From positions 62,001 through 126,000 of the forward strand of contig CAXXYG010000002.1 in the NCBI GenBank assembly GCA_963666575.2: 64,000 nt of DNA. Direction: 5' to 3'. This stretch comes from JABMQB01 sp963666575. GTDB lineage: Bacteria > Bacteroidota > Bacteroidia > Bacteroidales > Prolixibacteraceae. A program made the position numbers and the translations under genes. A model generated the notes under the pieces. It ran no database searches. It saw only the letters and a list, made by a program, of their open reading frames with translations, and was not told the origin of the DNA. Shown here piece by piece: positions 44,355 to 53,806 of the stretch. Numbering within the stretch: position 1 is the stretch's first letter; the number at the start of each line of letters is the position of its first letter.

Positions 44355-44936
44355 ATGCCGCTAATTCCAATAAAAGGAAGATTAAAAAACCTGTCTGACG
44401 ATGAATTGCTTGTTTTATTCTTAAAGGATAAAAACATGGTAGTTTTGGGTGAATTGTATGGGCGGTACATAAATTTGGTATATGGGGTTTGCCTGAAGTA
44501 TTTTTCGGAGAAGGAAGATGCCAAAGATGCTGTGATGCAAATCTTTGAAAGAGTGAACGAGGAAGTTTTTAAACACAAAATTACTAACTTCAAAGGTTGG
44601 TTATACGTGGTTACAAAAAACTTTTGTTTGATGGAAATCCGAAAAAATAAAAACTTTCGGAAGATTCAAACAGAAGAAAATAGTTCTGTTTTTATGGAAA
44701 TTGGCATTGAAACTCATCCTATTGATAAAGAGCAGGATTTAAACCTTGAAACAGCTCTGTTGGAATGTATTAAAAAATTAAAATTGGAGCAAAAACAATG
44801 TATACAGCAGTTTTACTTTGAAAACCGGTGTTACCGCGAAATTGCGAAGGATTTAAATCTGGAAGAAAAAAAAGTAAAGAGTTTTATTCAGAATGGGAAA
44901 CGTAACTTAAAAATTTGTTTGGAAAAACAAAAATGA
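44355..44936 (+). CDS. ECF-type sigma factor
   Basis: A 193-residue sigma-70 family factor of ECF size. Region 2 is FLKDKNMVVLGELYGRYINLVYGVCLKYFSEKEDAKDAVMQIFE and region 4 is KLKLEQKQCIQQFYFENRCYREIAKDLNLEEKKVKSFIQNGKRNLK. It is not followed by a FecR gene but by a transmembrane protein that overlaps it by ATGA (44933-44936), the typical coupling of sigma and anti-sigma pairs. It is divergent from the vWA gene with 126 bases between them, so all three are probably controlled together. A -7-like TAATTTTG lies at 44248-44255. Confidence 0.88.
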   Translation: MPLIPIKGRLKNLSDDELLVLFLKDKNMVVLGELYGRYINLVYGVCLKYFSEKEDAKDAVMQIFERVNEEVFKHKITNFKGWLYVVTKNFCLMEIRKNKNFRKIQTEENSSVFMEIGIETHPIDKEQDLNLETALLECIKKLKLEQKQCIQQFYFENRCYREIAKDLNLEEKKVKSFIQNGKRNLKICLEKQK

Positions 44937-46207
44937 CAAAACAGCACAAACATATAACTCAAAAAGATTTTCAAAGGTATTTGGAGAATCAAATGACCGA
45001 CAAGGAACGATTTGAATTTGAACGTTTTTTACAACATAATCCTTTTGAAGCAGAAGCGTTGGAAGGTTTTGAAGGGTATCCTGCCTCCAATCTAGATGGT
45101 GATATACAATCTCTTTCCGAAAGGTTACAACATAAAACCAAACAAAGGAATTACCGTTTGTGGGTGGGTGCAGCATCTATTCTGTTAGTGGTATCATTAG
45201 GCTTCCTGTTTTTCTGGCAAGTCCCTGATATTATTAAAAAACAGGTAGCTGATGTTCAGGTTAAAGAAATAATTGAACCTCTAACTGAAGAACCATTAGA
45301 AGTAGTGAACGAATTTCCGGCTGCTGAAAAGGAACAGGTTAATTCAAAAACAAAACAAGCCCAAATACTTGAACCTATGCCCCATGAAACAGCGGAAATG
45401 ATTCAGCCGAAGACAATTCTTCCGAAAGCTGAAAAAGTTGTGCTCAAAGAAGATAAACAACTTATTTCGGATGAATTAGCCGGTTTAAAATCGCAAAAGG
45501 TAGCTCAAAACCCTCCTATTCGGATTAGAGGAATTTCAACTTTACAACGGCAAAAGAAGAATGCTTTTTCAGCTGTTTCGAAGGATCAAACCATAAAAGT
45601 AGTGAGTGGTAAAGTTGTTTCGACTGAAGATAATGAACCATTACCAGGTGTGTACATCGGCTTAAAAGGAATTGCTGGGGGTACTGTTACAGATAAGGAA
45701 GGGCAGTTTAAATTGGCCCTGATTGGTGATACCAACAAAATATTGGTGGCTAGCCTTGTAGGAATGGAAACCACTGAATTTGAGCTATTAAGCGATTCAG
45801 AAAATACCATAAAAATGGATCCATCGCAATTAGCCCTTGACGAAGTAGTAGCTGTTGGTTATGCATCAAAACGGCAAAAGGATGTTACAGGAAGTATTTC
45901 AACTGTGGAATTAAAAGACGGCAAAGCCTTTCCAAACGGCGGATTCAAAGAATTTAAGGTTTATTTAGAAGAAAAGTGTGTGCTTCCTTCCGGATTAAAA
46001 GCGAAAAAAACAGCTGTGAAATTGCAGTTTTTAATCAATGAAATTGGAGAAATTGACTCCATAATAGGTGTTAATTCACCTGATTCTATCCTTTTTGAAA
46101 AAGCCAAAGAAATAATATTATTAGGCCCCGAATGGCACCCTGAAATAAAAAACAGACAACCTGTAGCATCAAAAGTTATGGTTCGTTTGAAGTTTAAGAA
46201 TGAATAA
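44933..46207 (+). CDS. Transmembrane anti-sigma-like protein with CarboxypepD and TonB-like domains
   Basis: A 424-residue single-pass membrane protein. Residues 1-70 are a cytoplasmic, acidic, helical region (FQRYLENQMTDKERFEFERFL) of anti-sigma type with no zinc motif. TM segment is about 76-95, followed by a Pro/Glu/Lys-rich linker (about 100-190). PPIRIRGISTL (195-205) precedes a CarboxypepD-like domain (220-300; SGKVVSTEDNEPLPGV to ASLVGMETTEF), then VVAVGYASKRQKDVTGSIS (305-323), and a C-terminal TonB-C-like domain (about 335-424: VKLQFLINEIGEIDSIIGV, ILLGPEWHPEIKNRQPV). ATGA overlap with the sigma gene supports an anti-sigma role. The ATG at 44933 was chosen on that basis. Confidence 0.78.
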   Translation: MTKQHKHITQKDFQRYLENQMTDKERFEFERFLQHNPFEAEALEGFEGYPASNLDGDIQSLSERLQHKTKQRNYRLWVGAASILLVVSLGFLFFWQVPDIIKKQVADVQVKEIIEPLTEEPLEVVNEFPAAEKEQVNSKTKQAQILEPMPHETAEMIQPKTILPKAEKVVLKEDKQLISDELAGLKSQKVAQNPPIRIRGISTLQRQKKNAFSAVSKDQTIKVVSGKVVSTEDNEPLPGVYIGLKGIAGGTVTDKEGQFKLALIGDTNKILVASLVGMETTEFELLSDSENTIKMDPSQLALDEVVAVGYASKRQKDVTGSISTVELKDGKAFPNGGFKEFKVYLEEKCVLPSGLKAKKTAVKLQFLINEIGEIDSIIGVNSPDSILFEKAKEIILLGPEWHPEIKNRQPVASKVMVRLKFKNE

Positions 46208-46221
46208 GGAATATTTGTTTT

Positions 46222-48564
46222 TTACTGAATGGTAGCTGTTTTTTCCATAGAATAATTCTGATAATTGGCCTTAATATTTATATCTCCCGGTGTATTTCCT
46301 AATTGAATTACTGCTGTTGCTATTCCGGCTTCAAAAGTTATTGCCTGTGTATTTATGATTTTTGAATCACCTGAAAGGGATATGGATAATTCACCACCGG
46401 TTTGTAAAACAGTAGTATTATTTTTATCCAATAAACGGATGTAAACAAATACCACATCGTTACAACCAGCTTTTAAAGGCCTGCCACTTTCATCAATTTG
46501 TATTTCTAAATGATCGGGCTCTTCGGGAGTGTTTATTACATGTTCAGCTGCTTTTCTCCCATTTATATAACCAATAGCTTTTATTTGCCCGGCTTCAAAA
46601 TTTGCAATTTTAAATTCAAACGGAGGGCACACTAAATTTTCTGAAGTTGTATTTATTGCTGGTTTGTTTATCCCCAACGATTTTTCGTTTAGCAACAATT
46701 CAACTTCGTCGCAGTTACTAAATACCCTAACATTTAATGGAGAATCGGAATTCCAGTAGGTAGCAGCATAAACCATAGGCGCAGCCTCTTTGCGCTGACT
46801 TTTATAAAAATAGTAACTGAATTTAGGCAGCCTGAAAATATCCATAATACCCGACGATTCAAGGTCGTTGGCATAACCACGGTTATAATCGTACATCACC
46901 CAGTACCCATCGGCAAAAGCAGGTGTGTTAAAATTATCGTTATGTGCTTCCTGTAAATTTGTTGCTTGTTGCAAAAGCCTTTTTTCGTTTTCGGTCCGTA
47001 ATTGTCGGCTGGAGCGGTCGTTTTGTAACAATTCTCCCCATGAATCCTGGTTTAATCCAGCATTCATGGCATAATATTCCCAATCACCATATTCTGAAAC
47101 AACATATGGTTTTGGTGGGTAATTGGCATCGTGCCCCAAGCGGTGTTGCCGAGCCTGAAGATAAATGTCGAATCCATACGATTGCCACCCAGCTGAAAAA
47201 CACTGGTCGCCCGGGTATTCTTCATGCGCAATGGTATGAAGCGAATCAATAAATGGTTCAGGCATCCACGATTCGTTTAAAGAGACTTCCCAAGCCAAAA
47301 CAGATGCATGGTTACGGTCACGCCTGATCATGTCGCGTGCAGTTTGATAAATATGGCTTTTAAACAATTCATCTTCACGGTAGTATTGCCATCCTAAAAT
47401 GGCATCGATAGTTACAATGCCCAACTCATCGCAGGCATCCATAAAGGCTGTGGAATGCGGATAATGTGATAAACGTACGTAATCAAAACCGGCATCTTTA
47501 ATTTTTTTTGCATCGCGGTATTGCGCATTGTCCGATAAAGCATAACCAACAAAGGGATATTCCTGATGGCGGTTTACTCCACGTAAGAATGTTTTTTTCC
47601 CATTCAGGTAAAAATCCTGCCCGTGGAATTCAATGGTTTTTATACCAATGCGTGTGGTTTGTTTATCAATTATTTCCCCATTTTGTAGAATAGCTGTTTC
47701 CAGAACATACAAATTTGGTTCATCGGGTGACCATAATTGCGGATTTTGAACTTTTAATTCCGACAGAAATTCAGCATTGGCTCCAGCCTCCAAAGAAAGC
47801 CCTTCTGCAAGAAAGGTAGAAACAATTTCTTCGCCCAATAGCAGATTATTTAAAATACTAAATTCTTTATTGGATAGATTTTCGTTTATTAAATGTGTTT
47901 GTACCCTAACAGATGCCTGATAGGCTGTAACCTCAGGGTAGCTGACAAAAATACCACCACTGGCTATTTTGTTTTCAGAAATTGGGTCAGTAATGCGCAG
48001 GTTGTTTTTTGCTATAAGCCAAACATTGCGGTAAATTCCGCTGTACATATTAAAGTCAAGGACTTTCATTGGTTTTGGCCCGGTGATTGAATTGTCTTTG
48101 TTATCGAGTCGTACAGCAACGGTATTGGTTCCTTTAAGGTTGGCTTCGTTTGTAAAATCGATAACAAATGGTAAATAGCCTCCCTGGTGTGTAATCTTTT
48201 TTGTGCCATTTATCCACACTTCAGCCTTGTTCATAGCACCTTCGAAATGGAGGAACAGCTTTTTGTCCTTTAATTCAGGATTAATCTCAAATGATTTTCG
48301 GTACCAACAAATGCCTTGCCATTGATCATTAACCAATACCGGTTCCAGCTTAGCTGAATGCGGAAGTTGTACCGTTTCCCAATCAGATGTATTTACATTG
48401 GAACCAGAATGATCAACGAGGGAGTCACTTTCTGATAAACGGACAAATTGCCATTCGGTATTAAATATTTGTTTTTGAACAAATTGACTAGGTTTTTTGT
48501 GACAGTTTATTAGTATAACCGACAAAAGAAGAACAACCAAAACTATAGAATTTTTAGGCCTCAT
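46222..48564 (-). CDS. Glycoside hydrolase family 2 lipoprotein
   Basis: GH2 enzymes are retaining beta-galactosidases, glucuronidases or mannosidases. The 780-residue product has a lipoprotein signal (VILINC, Cys21), the jelly-roll domain (WYRKSFEI to GIYRNVWL), an Ig-like domain and the TIM barrel with Arg-Gly block FLRGVNRHQEYP, acid/base Glu431 in VSLNESW and nucleophile Glu491 in VVSEYGDW, then C-terminal DUF4982 and Ig-like domains. The last gene of the PUL. A beta-galactosidase-like function would fit the galactose side chains of arabinogalactan or pectin; specificity unproven. Confidence 0.92.
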   Translation of the reverse strand: MRPKNSIVLVVLLLSVILINCHKKPSQFVQKQIFNTEWQFVRLSESDSLVDHSGSNVNTSDWETVQLPHSAKLEPVLVNDQWQGICWYRKSFEINPELKDKKLFLHFEGAMNKAEVWINGTKKITHQGGYLPFVIDFTNEANLKGTNTVAVRLDNKDNSITGPKPMKVLDFNMYSGIYRNVWLIAKNNLRITDPISENKIASGGIFVSYPEVTAYQASVRVQTHLINENLSNKEFSILNNLLLGEEIVSTFLAEGLSLEAGANAEFLSELKVQNPQLWSPDEPNLYVLETAILQNGEIIDKQTTRIGIKTIEFHGQDFYLNGKKTFLRGVNRHQEYPFVGYALSDNAQYRDAKKIKDAGFDYVRLSHYPHSTAFMDACDELGIVTIDAILGWQYYREDELFKSHIYQTARDMIRRDRNHASVLAWEVSLNESWMPEPFIDSLHTIAHEEYPGDQCFSAGWQSYGFDIYLQARQHRLGHDANYPPKPYVVSEYGDWEYYAMNAGLNQDSWGELLQNDRSSRQLRTENEKRLLQQATNLQEAHNDNFNTPAFADGYWVMYDYNRGYANDLESSGIMDIFRLPKFSYYFYKSQRKEAAPMVYAATYWNSDSPLNVRVFSNCDEVELLLNEKSLGINKPAINTTSENLVCPPFEFKIANFEAGQIKAIGYINGRKAAEHVINTPEEPDHLEIQIDESGRPLKAGCNDVVFVYIRLLDKNNTTVLQTGGELSISLSGDSKIINTQAITFEAGIATAVIQLGNTPGDINIKANYQNYSMEKTATIQ

Positions 48565-48657
48565 CTGAACTAAAATTTTTCCTAAAAATACGGATATTTT
48601 TTAATTAATGTATTCAACACACTTTAAGGCTTCCAAATCGTGCTAAAATGCCTGTTA

Positions 48658-49725
48658 TTACTTTGTTGTAGGCCCATTAACAATTAAAGTGCCATCATCC
48701 AGTATTTCCATACTATCGATAAAAACAACCCTGTTTTCGCCTGTTTTTGAAGTGCGCCCATGGTAAACACATAACATTTTGCCGTTAGGAGAAAATGTTA
48801 CAGAATTGTGACCTGTGCCTGTTACTATTCCACCTTTTTCAATATTCTTTTGAAGAATGGGATTATTGGCTGCCTTTTTAAATGGGCCAAGTGGATTAGA
48901 GGAAGTTGCGTATCCTACCGCATAGTTTTTGCCGCCAAAATAATTGGCTGAGTACATCATATAAAACGTATTGTTATTTTTAAAAATATATGAACCTTCG
49001 GTCCAACGGCGGTTTACTTCGCCTGATGTAACAGAGCGGCTCTCCCACTCTGCCTGTTTGTCGTCCATGGACACAGGTGGACGGAGTATTAATTTTGGTT
49101 CCCCCGTAATTCCTGAAAAATCATCCTTTAATTCCACTCCATATACCCAACTTTCTTCTATTTCGGAAAATTTTCCTTCTTTTTTTGCCCACTGAGCTAT
49201 TTCACTTTCAACAGGGTTTTTGTAACAGCATCGTGAATAATAAAGATATATTTTCCCATTTTCGAAGAGCAAATTGCCATCAATTACCGGATAACCCGGA
49301 TCAAAAACAGGACGGTTGAAGAGATCGGTAAAAGGGCCAGTAGGAGAATCAGATACTGCCACTCCAATGCGGAAATTCTCTAATTCGTTGGTAGGGTTTT
49401 GACGCCAATCGGCGCTGAATAGTAAATAGAATTTTCCATTGTATTCGTACATTTCGGGAGCCCAGAAATTGGCTGTGCACCATGAATTGGTTTTATTTCC
49501 TTCGTAAATACCGCCTTCGTCTTTCCATTCTTTTAAATTGGATGAAGAATACATTTTAAACCCATCCGAAACGCCACCCGTTCCAATCATATAATATGTT
49601 CCATTTGATGCCTTTAGGATGTATGGGTCACCAAACTCAACAGGAAGCGGGTTATTCGATTGTGAATAAGCTGACAAGAATAAACAAAAAAATAATTGGA
49701 CGAATAAAAAGGATTTAAAATTCAT
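48658..49725 (-). CDS. GH43 glycosidase, secreted
   Basis: A 355-residue five-bladed propeller of GH43, inverting alpha-L-arabinofuranosidase, arabinanase or beta-xylosidase. Signal peptide ends near SAYSQ. The three catalytic acids are Asp33 (EFGDPYIL), Asp149 (VIDGNLLF) and Glu243 (RRWTEGSYIF). FWAPEMYEYNGKFYLLFSA is the usual substrate-wall segment. No accessory domain. It follows the GH5-like gene by about 95 bases in the same direction. Confidence 0.92.
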   Translation of the reverse strand: MNFKSFLFVQLFFCLFLSAYSQSNNPLPVEFGDPYILKASNGTYYMIGTGGVSDGFKMYSSSNLKEWKDEGGIYEGNKTNSWCTANFWAPEMYEYNGKFYLLFSADWRQNPTNELENFRIGVAVSDSPTGPFTDLFNRPVFDPGYPVIDGNLLFENGKIYLYYSRCCYKNPVESEIAQWAKKEGKFSEIEESWVYGVELKDDFSGITGEPKLILRPPVSMDDKQAEWESRSVTSGEVNRRWTEGSYIFKNNNTFYMMYSANYFGGKNYAVGYATSSNPLGPFKKAANNPILQKNIEKGGIVTGTGHNSVTFSPNGKMLCVYHGRTSKTGENRVVFIDSMEILDDGTLIVNGPTTK

Positions 49726-49819
49726 GGTTTTACTGGATTGATATTACTATTTAAAAAGAAAGCATAAATTATATATTTTAAAAATATAGAATTTATGCCT
49801 TTATTATAAAAAATACAAC

Positions 49820-50914
49820 TTATTTTGAATTAACCAAAGTGAGGCTTTTTATCAAATCAACTTCCTCTTGTTTGTAAGGTGTACCGTCTTTCCTGAAAAT
49901 TTCGTGAAACCACAAAGCTGGTTCTGAACCATCGGCAATAGGTTCGTCCCAGGCATATTTGGTATTCGATTTTCCATCGACCAATCCCCAATTGATTGCT
50001 CCAACATTTTCTTTGGCGAGGATAGGCATGATATTTTGAAATAAACTGTTGTTCCGACGCGCCATGTATTCTGTACAAACCATTGGCAGGTCGTATTTTT
50101 TTAACGAATCGATGGCAGCCTGGTGTTTTTCAGGTCCTTCGTAGTTGTGATACGTAATAATATCAGAGTTCTTTAATTGAAAAGTATTTAAATCAGTTAA
50201 TGATGCATTCCATACACCCGTTGACATGGGTTGCGAAGGCCGAATTGCCCATCCCCATTCATATACTTTTTTTAATAAAAACATCGATTTGTTGCCATAA
50301 TTATTATTTCCGGGTTCGTTGTATAAATCCCAAAGAACAATACGTTTATCATCTTTAAATGTTGTTAAAACATCTTTTACATAAGCCTCCAGAATTGTCA
50401 TTACAGAAGGATCTGTAAATAAAAGTTCACCCGGGTCACGCACCCAGCCTGAATTGTGAACGCCAGGTTTTGGATCGGGTTGTTTACCGGCTTCGTATGT
50501 TGGGTTCCAACAATCGTCGAAAAATACAAAAATGGTTTTTATACCATGGCCTTCGGCAATTTCCAGGTATTGATCCATTCGTTCTTTAAAACCTTTTTGG
50601 TCAATTTCCCATGCTAAATGGTGTAAATACACACGCATACAATTCATGCCGATGTCCTCGGCCCAGCCTAATTCACGGTCAATAGTTTCAGCATCAAAAC
50701 TTTCGGCTTGCCACGTTTCCAGTTGGTTAATGGCTGTACTTGGATTAAAGTTACATCCACGTAACCAACCATTTTCGTCGCCCCATGTTTTGGCTTGAGC
50801 TTTTGTCCATATTTTTGGAACACTTTCTGTTGTTTCAGATTTGTTTTTATTCGATTGGCATGCTGTAAATAAAATTGTGGCCGCTACCAATAACAGATAA
50901 ATTTTCTTTTTCAT
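49820..50914 (-). CDS. GH5-like (cellulase-fold) lipoprotein
   Basis: A 364-residue clan GH-A TIM barrel with a lipoprotein signal (LFTAC, Cys19). Glu200 in LWDLYNEPGN is the predicted acid/base and Glu282 in VCTEYMAR the predicted nucleophile; GCNFNPSTAINQLETWQ and MRVYLHHLAWEID are typical of a subgroup annotated as cellulase family or 1,4-beta-xylanase. Exact family number and substrate are not certain. The context is an arabinose-type PUL; attack on a beta-linked backbone is plausible. Confidence 0.82.
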   Translation of the reverse strand: MKKKIYLLLVAATILFTACQSNKNKSETTESVPKIWTKAQAKTWGDENGWLRGCNFNPSTAINQLETWQAESFDAETIDRELGWAEDIGMNCMRVYLHHLAWEIDQKGFKERMDQYLEIAEGHGIKTIFVFFDDCWNPTYEAGKQPDPKPGVHNSGWVRDPGELLFTDPSVMTILEAYVKDVLTTFKDDKRIVLWDLYNEPGNNNYGNKSMFLLKKVYEWGWAIRPSQPMSTGVWNASLTDLNTFQLKNSDIITYHNYEGPEKHQAAIDSLKKYDLPMVCTEYMARRNNSLFQNIMPILAKENVGAINWGLVDGKSNTKYAWDEPIADGSEPALWFHEIFRKDGTPYKQEEVDLIKSLTLVNSK

Positions 50915-50943
50915 AGATGATTTATTTTAAGGTTTGAATTATT

Positions 50944-52698
50944 TTATGGTTGACTGAGATTTAACGGACACCAAGTCCACGGTTGCTCAGCGATATTCTG
51001 ACCCATATTTTCTGTTAAAATTGAACCATTTGATATTTTTTGTTTTAACTGAAAATTTATTCCTATTTGATTATTAGTTAATTGATTGCCTTGAAAGAAA
51101 ACTTTTGGAATAGCCATTTCAAAAGCTATTGTATTAGTGTTTTCGTTACTTTTGTAAGTAATTAACTCTGTTTTTTCAATTTCTTCCCAATTAGTATAGC
51201 TACCTTCTTTGATAACTATTGAACCATTTGCTTCGAAATGAAAAGCATAAATTCCTTTGTGGGGAGCTTTATACCCTTTTCGTTCGGTATCGAGGTAAAA
51301 AATAAACCCATCGGATGATTTATCAATTTGAGAGCTGTTAATAGTTGCTGCCAAATATAAATTAGTGGCATCGGCACAAACCGACGCTTTTAATTGGTTT
51401 TCGCTTTTATGGCCAACAAAATATGGCCATTCACTCTTCCAGCACTCATCGTTGGTGTTTCCATCAATAACAGCTGTTCCCAAGGGAAGTGTTAATTCAG
51501 GAATAACTTTCCCTTTTATCATCCACACTTCTGTCGAATTGGCTGAAAAAGCATTTGTAGAAGTAAGTGCCACCGTTGTATTTCCTTCGATTACTGAGAT
51601 GGAATTCCACAAACCACTTTTTGAAATTGGGATATCAAATGGAATGGAACGATTACTGAATAAACTTCCTGTATTATCACCTATTTCAACCACCATAGCC
51701 GATTTATCCCAACGTGAATCCCTGTTCCAGGTTGATTGGTAGGATAATAATACTTCTCCCGTTGAAAGGCGTGAAATGTATGGGGCGCCTGCATAACAAT
51801 TTTCGGGCAAAGGTTCAACTAATGGGTGGTAATTGCGCCTTGGGTCGTTGGCTGTAATGGCTCCATTTGCCCACAAACCAGCAATCTGTTCGCGGTAAAT
51901 GGTTGGTTTAAATTCGCCTTGTTTATTATCTTCAACAGCTACCAGTAATTCGCCTGAATCTTCCAATAAAAGCGGTACAGGCATTCCATCACGTTTCCCA
52001 CTCCTGAAACCGATAATCAAAGGCCCGGTGGCCCAGGTCTCACCAAAATCAAAGGAATTAAACATTGAAATATTCTGTTCGTCGGAAGTTGTATAAATTC
52101 CTTCATTGGCAAAAAAGAGTTGTATTTCTCCATTGGGCATTTCAACCATTGATGGCTCCCAACACCCATTGTTAAAAGTAGATTCTGCCTCGTAAATATT
52201 TTGTTCGGGCTGCCAAATTTGACAACCATCGTTACTTTTTCGCACTTTTATCCCAAATTTCCGGTTTTCTGTAAAAGGTTCTCTTGGGCGAGGATTACAG
52301 GCTACCAAAACTGAATGATCAGAAAGTTCAATTATTTCGGGAACTGCCATCGAAATATTATTTTGTGTTTCGAAAATAATTTGAGGGCTATTCCATGTTT
52401 TACCTGAATCGGGGCTAATAACCAGTTCAACATTTCCTTTTGATGTTTCATACACGCATGCAAGCCGGCTATCATATAATTGAATCATTCGGGCATACCC
52501 ATAATATCCCGGTGTTGCACCTTCGGCAGGAGCAATTTTTGTTAAACTTGAATAATCCCAGGCAATCCTAATACCATTTTTTACTTCTTTAATTTCGGGT
52601 TCAATACCGGTTTTTATGGGGAGTTCGTTGTTACATGAAAGAATCAGCGCAAAAATTATTAAGGGTAGAATAAATATTTTATTTCTGAAATATATCAT
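50944..52698 (-). CDS. Sialidase-fold (GH93/GH33-like) lipoprotein with CBM9-like domain
   Basis: A 584-residue lipoprotein (ILSC). Residues about 45-390 form a six-bladed BNR/sialidase propeller with Asp-box-like ISPDSGKTW and FDFGETW, and GCWEPSMVEMPNGEIQLFFANE. The C-terminal about 180 residues (AVIDGNTNDECWKSEWPYFVG onwards) look like a CBM9/DOMON-type sugar-binding domain. The neighbouring GH43 set favours an exo-arabinanase (GH93) over a sialidase, but a definite call needs alignment. The ATG at 52698 was chosen; the longer frame would overlap the upstream GH43 gene by 32 bases, while this start leaves one base between them. Confidence 0.75.
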   Translation of the reverse strand: MIYFRNKIFILPLIIFALILSCNNELPIKTGIEPEIKEVKNGIRIAWDYSSLTKIAPAEGATPGYYGYARMIQLYDSRLACVYETSKGNVELVISPDSGKTWNSPQIIFETQNNISMAVPEIIELSDHSVLVACNPRPREPFTENRKFGIKVRKSNDGCQIWQPEQNIYEAESTFNNGCWEPSMVEMPNGEIQLFFANEGIYTTSDEQNISMFNSFDFGETWATGPLIIGFRSGKRDGMPVPLLLEDSGELLVAVEDNKQGEFKPTIYREQIAGLWANGAITANDPRRNYHPLVEPLPENCYAGAPYISRLSTGEVLLSYQSTWNRDSRWDKSAMVVEIGDNTGSLFSNRSIPFDIPISKSGLWNSISVIEGNTTVALTSTNAFSANSTEVWMIKGKVIPELTLPLGTAVIDGNTNDECWKSEWPYFVGHKSENQLKASVCADATNLYLAATINSSQIDKSSDGFIFYLDTERKGYKAPHKGIYAFHFEANGSIVIKEGSYTNWEEIEKTELITYKSNENTNTIAFEMAIPKVFFQGNQLTNNQIGINFQLKQKISNGSILTENMGQNIAEQPWTWCPLNLSQP

Positions 52699-52699
52699 T

Positions 52700-53779
52700 C
52701 TAATTTTCCTGTTGTTCAATATTAACCTCACCCGAAGGCCTGTTTAATTCTTTTCCGGCACGGATTGCAGTACCAAAATTTGGTGTTCCATCGGCATTCC
52801 ATGTAAATGGTTGCATTCGCACATCGCGCTCCCAACCTGGGGTGGTGCTCTTTTTAGAATGGTAGATAATCCAGTATTCGGTGTTGTCAGGCGATTTAAC
52901 AAAGGAACAGTGCCCCACCCCATAAACGGATGAATTTCCTTGAAAAACCGGCCCTTTTTTTGTCCAGTTTTCAGGATCCAAAAGATCTCCATTGGAATCA
53001 TTTAATTGTAGCATACCCTGACGGTATTCAACCAACCACGACTCGCGGCAGGAATAAATAATAAAAACTTTGTCGCCATTTATTAAAACTTGAGCTCCTT
53101 CGTTTAAATTAAGTGGCCCACCAATTTCCCAGTTTTCTTCGGGCGAAGAGAGCAATACACGTGTCCCTTTTAATGTATAAGGATTTTCCATTTCCTGGAT
53201 ATACAGTTGCTGTGGCGTGGCATCAGTATCTTTCTGTTCTTCCCAACCCGACCAGATGGCAAATAATTTTCCTTTGTGTTGAAGGAGTGTCATATCGATT
53301 GCCCATACATTGCTTTCCGGATTATCAGGAGTATCGCCTGTGTATAGCATTCCCATATCTTCATAATCGCTAAAAACATCATCAGTTTTAGACCGTAGAA
53401 CGCCTGCACGCTGATGTACAAAAGGAGGCCCCGATTCGCCGGCAGCATAATATACGTACCAATGTCCATCCACAAAATGAATTTCGGGAGCCCATACACA
53501 AGCTTTGTTCCAGCCAGTGGCGGGTGATTGCCATATCTTTTTTAACTCCCCTTTTTTAGTTACATATTTTGATTTTGAAACAATTATTGAATTATTGGAT
53601 GAAAAACAATAAACATAATCGTCGCCTTGTTTTACGAGCCAGGGATCTGCTCCATCCCACACTGGATTGGTAAATGTTGTGTTAACTGAATCCAGAGGCA
53701 GGCTATCGTTTTCACCACAACGTGCCAAAGTGGTAAGCATTATTAAGGTAATTACTATAGTTTTAATTTTAATCAACAT
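52700..53779 (-). CDS. GH43 lipoprotein
   Basis: A 359-residue GH43 enzyme with a lipoprotein signal (LARC, Cys21). Catalytic acids are Asp45 (WDGADPWLV), Asp162 (VWAIDMTLL) and Glu227 (LNLNEGAQV). VWAPEIHFVDGHWYVYYAA is the family block. Length is that of a single catalytic module. It is next to a second GH43 28 bases upstream and the sialidase-fold gene one base downstream, so the enzymes form a tight operon. Activity on arabino- or xylo-oligosaccharides is a family inference. Confidence 0.92.
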   Translation of the reverse strand: MLIKIKTIVITLIMLTTLARCGENDSLPLDSVNTTFTNPVWDGADPWLVKQGDDYVYCFSSNNSIIVSKSKYVTKKGELKKIWQSPATGWNKACVWAPEIHFVDGHWYVYYAAGESGPPFVHQRAGVLRSKTDDVFSDYEDMGMLYTGDTPDNPESNVWAIDMTLLQHKGKLFAIWSGWEEQKDTDATPQQLYIQEMENPYTLKGTRVLLSSPEENWEIGGPLNLNEGAQVLINGDKVFIIYSCRESWLVEYRQGMLQLNDSNGDLLDPENWTKKGPVFQGNSSVYGVGHCSFVKSPDNTEYWIIYHSKKSTTPGWERDVRMQPFTWNADGTPNFGTAIRAGKELNRPSGEVNIEQQEN

Positions 53780-53806
53780 ACAATTTTTCCTTCGGTTTGT
53801 AATTGG

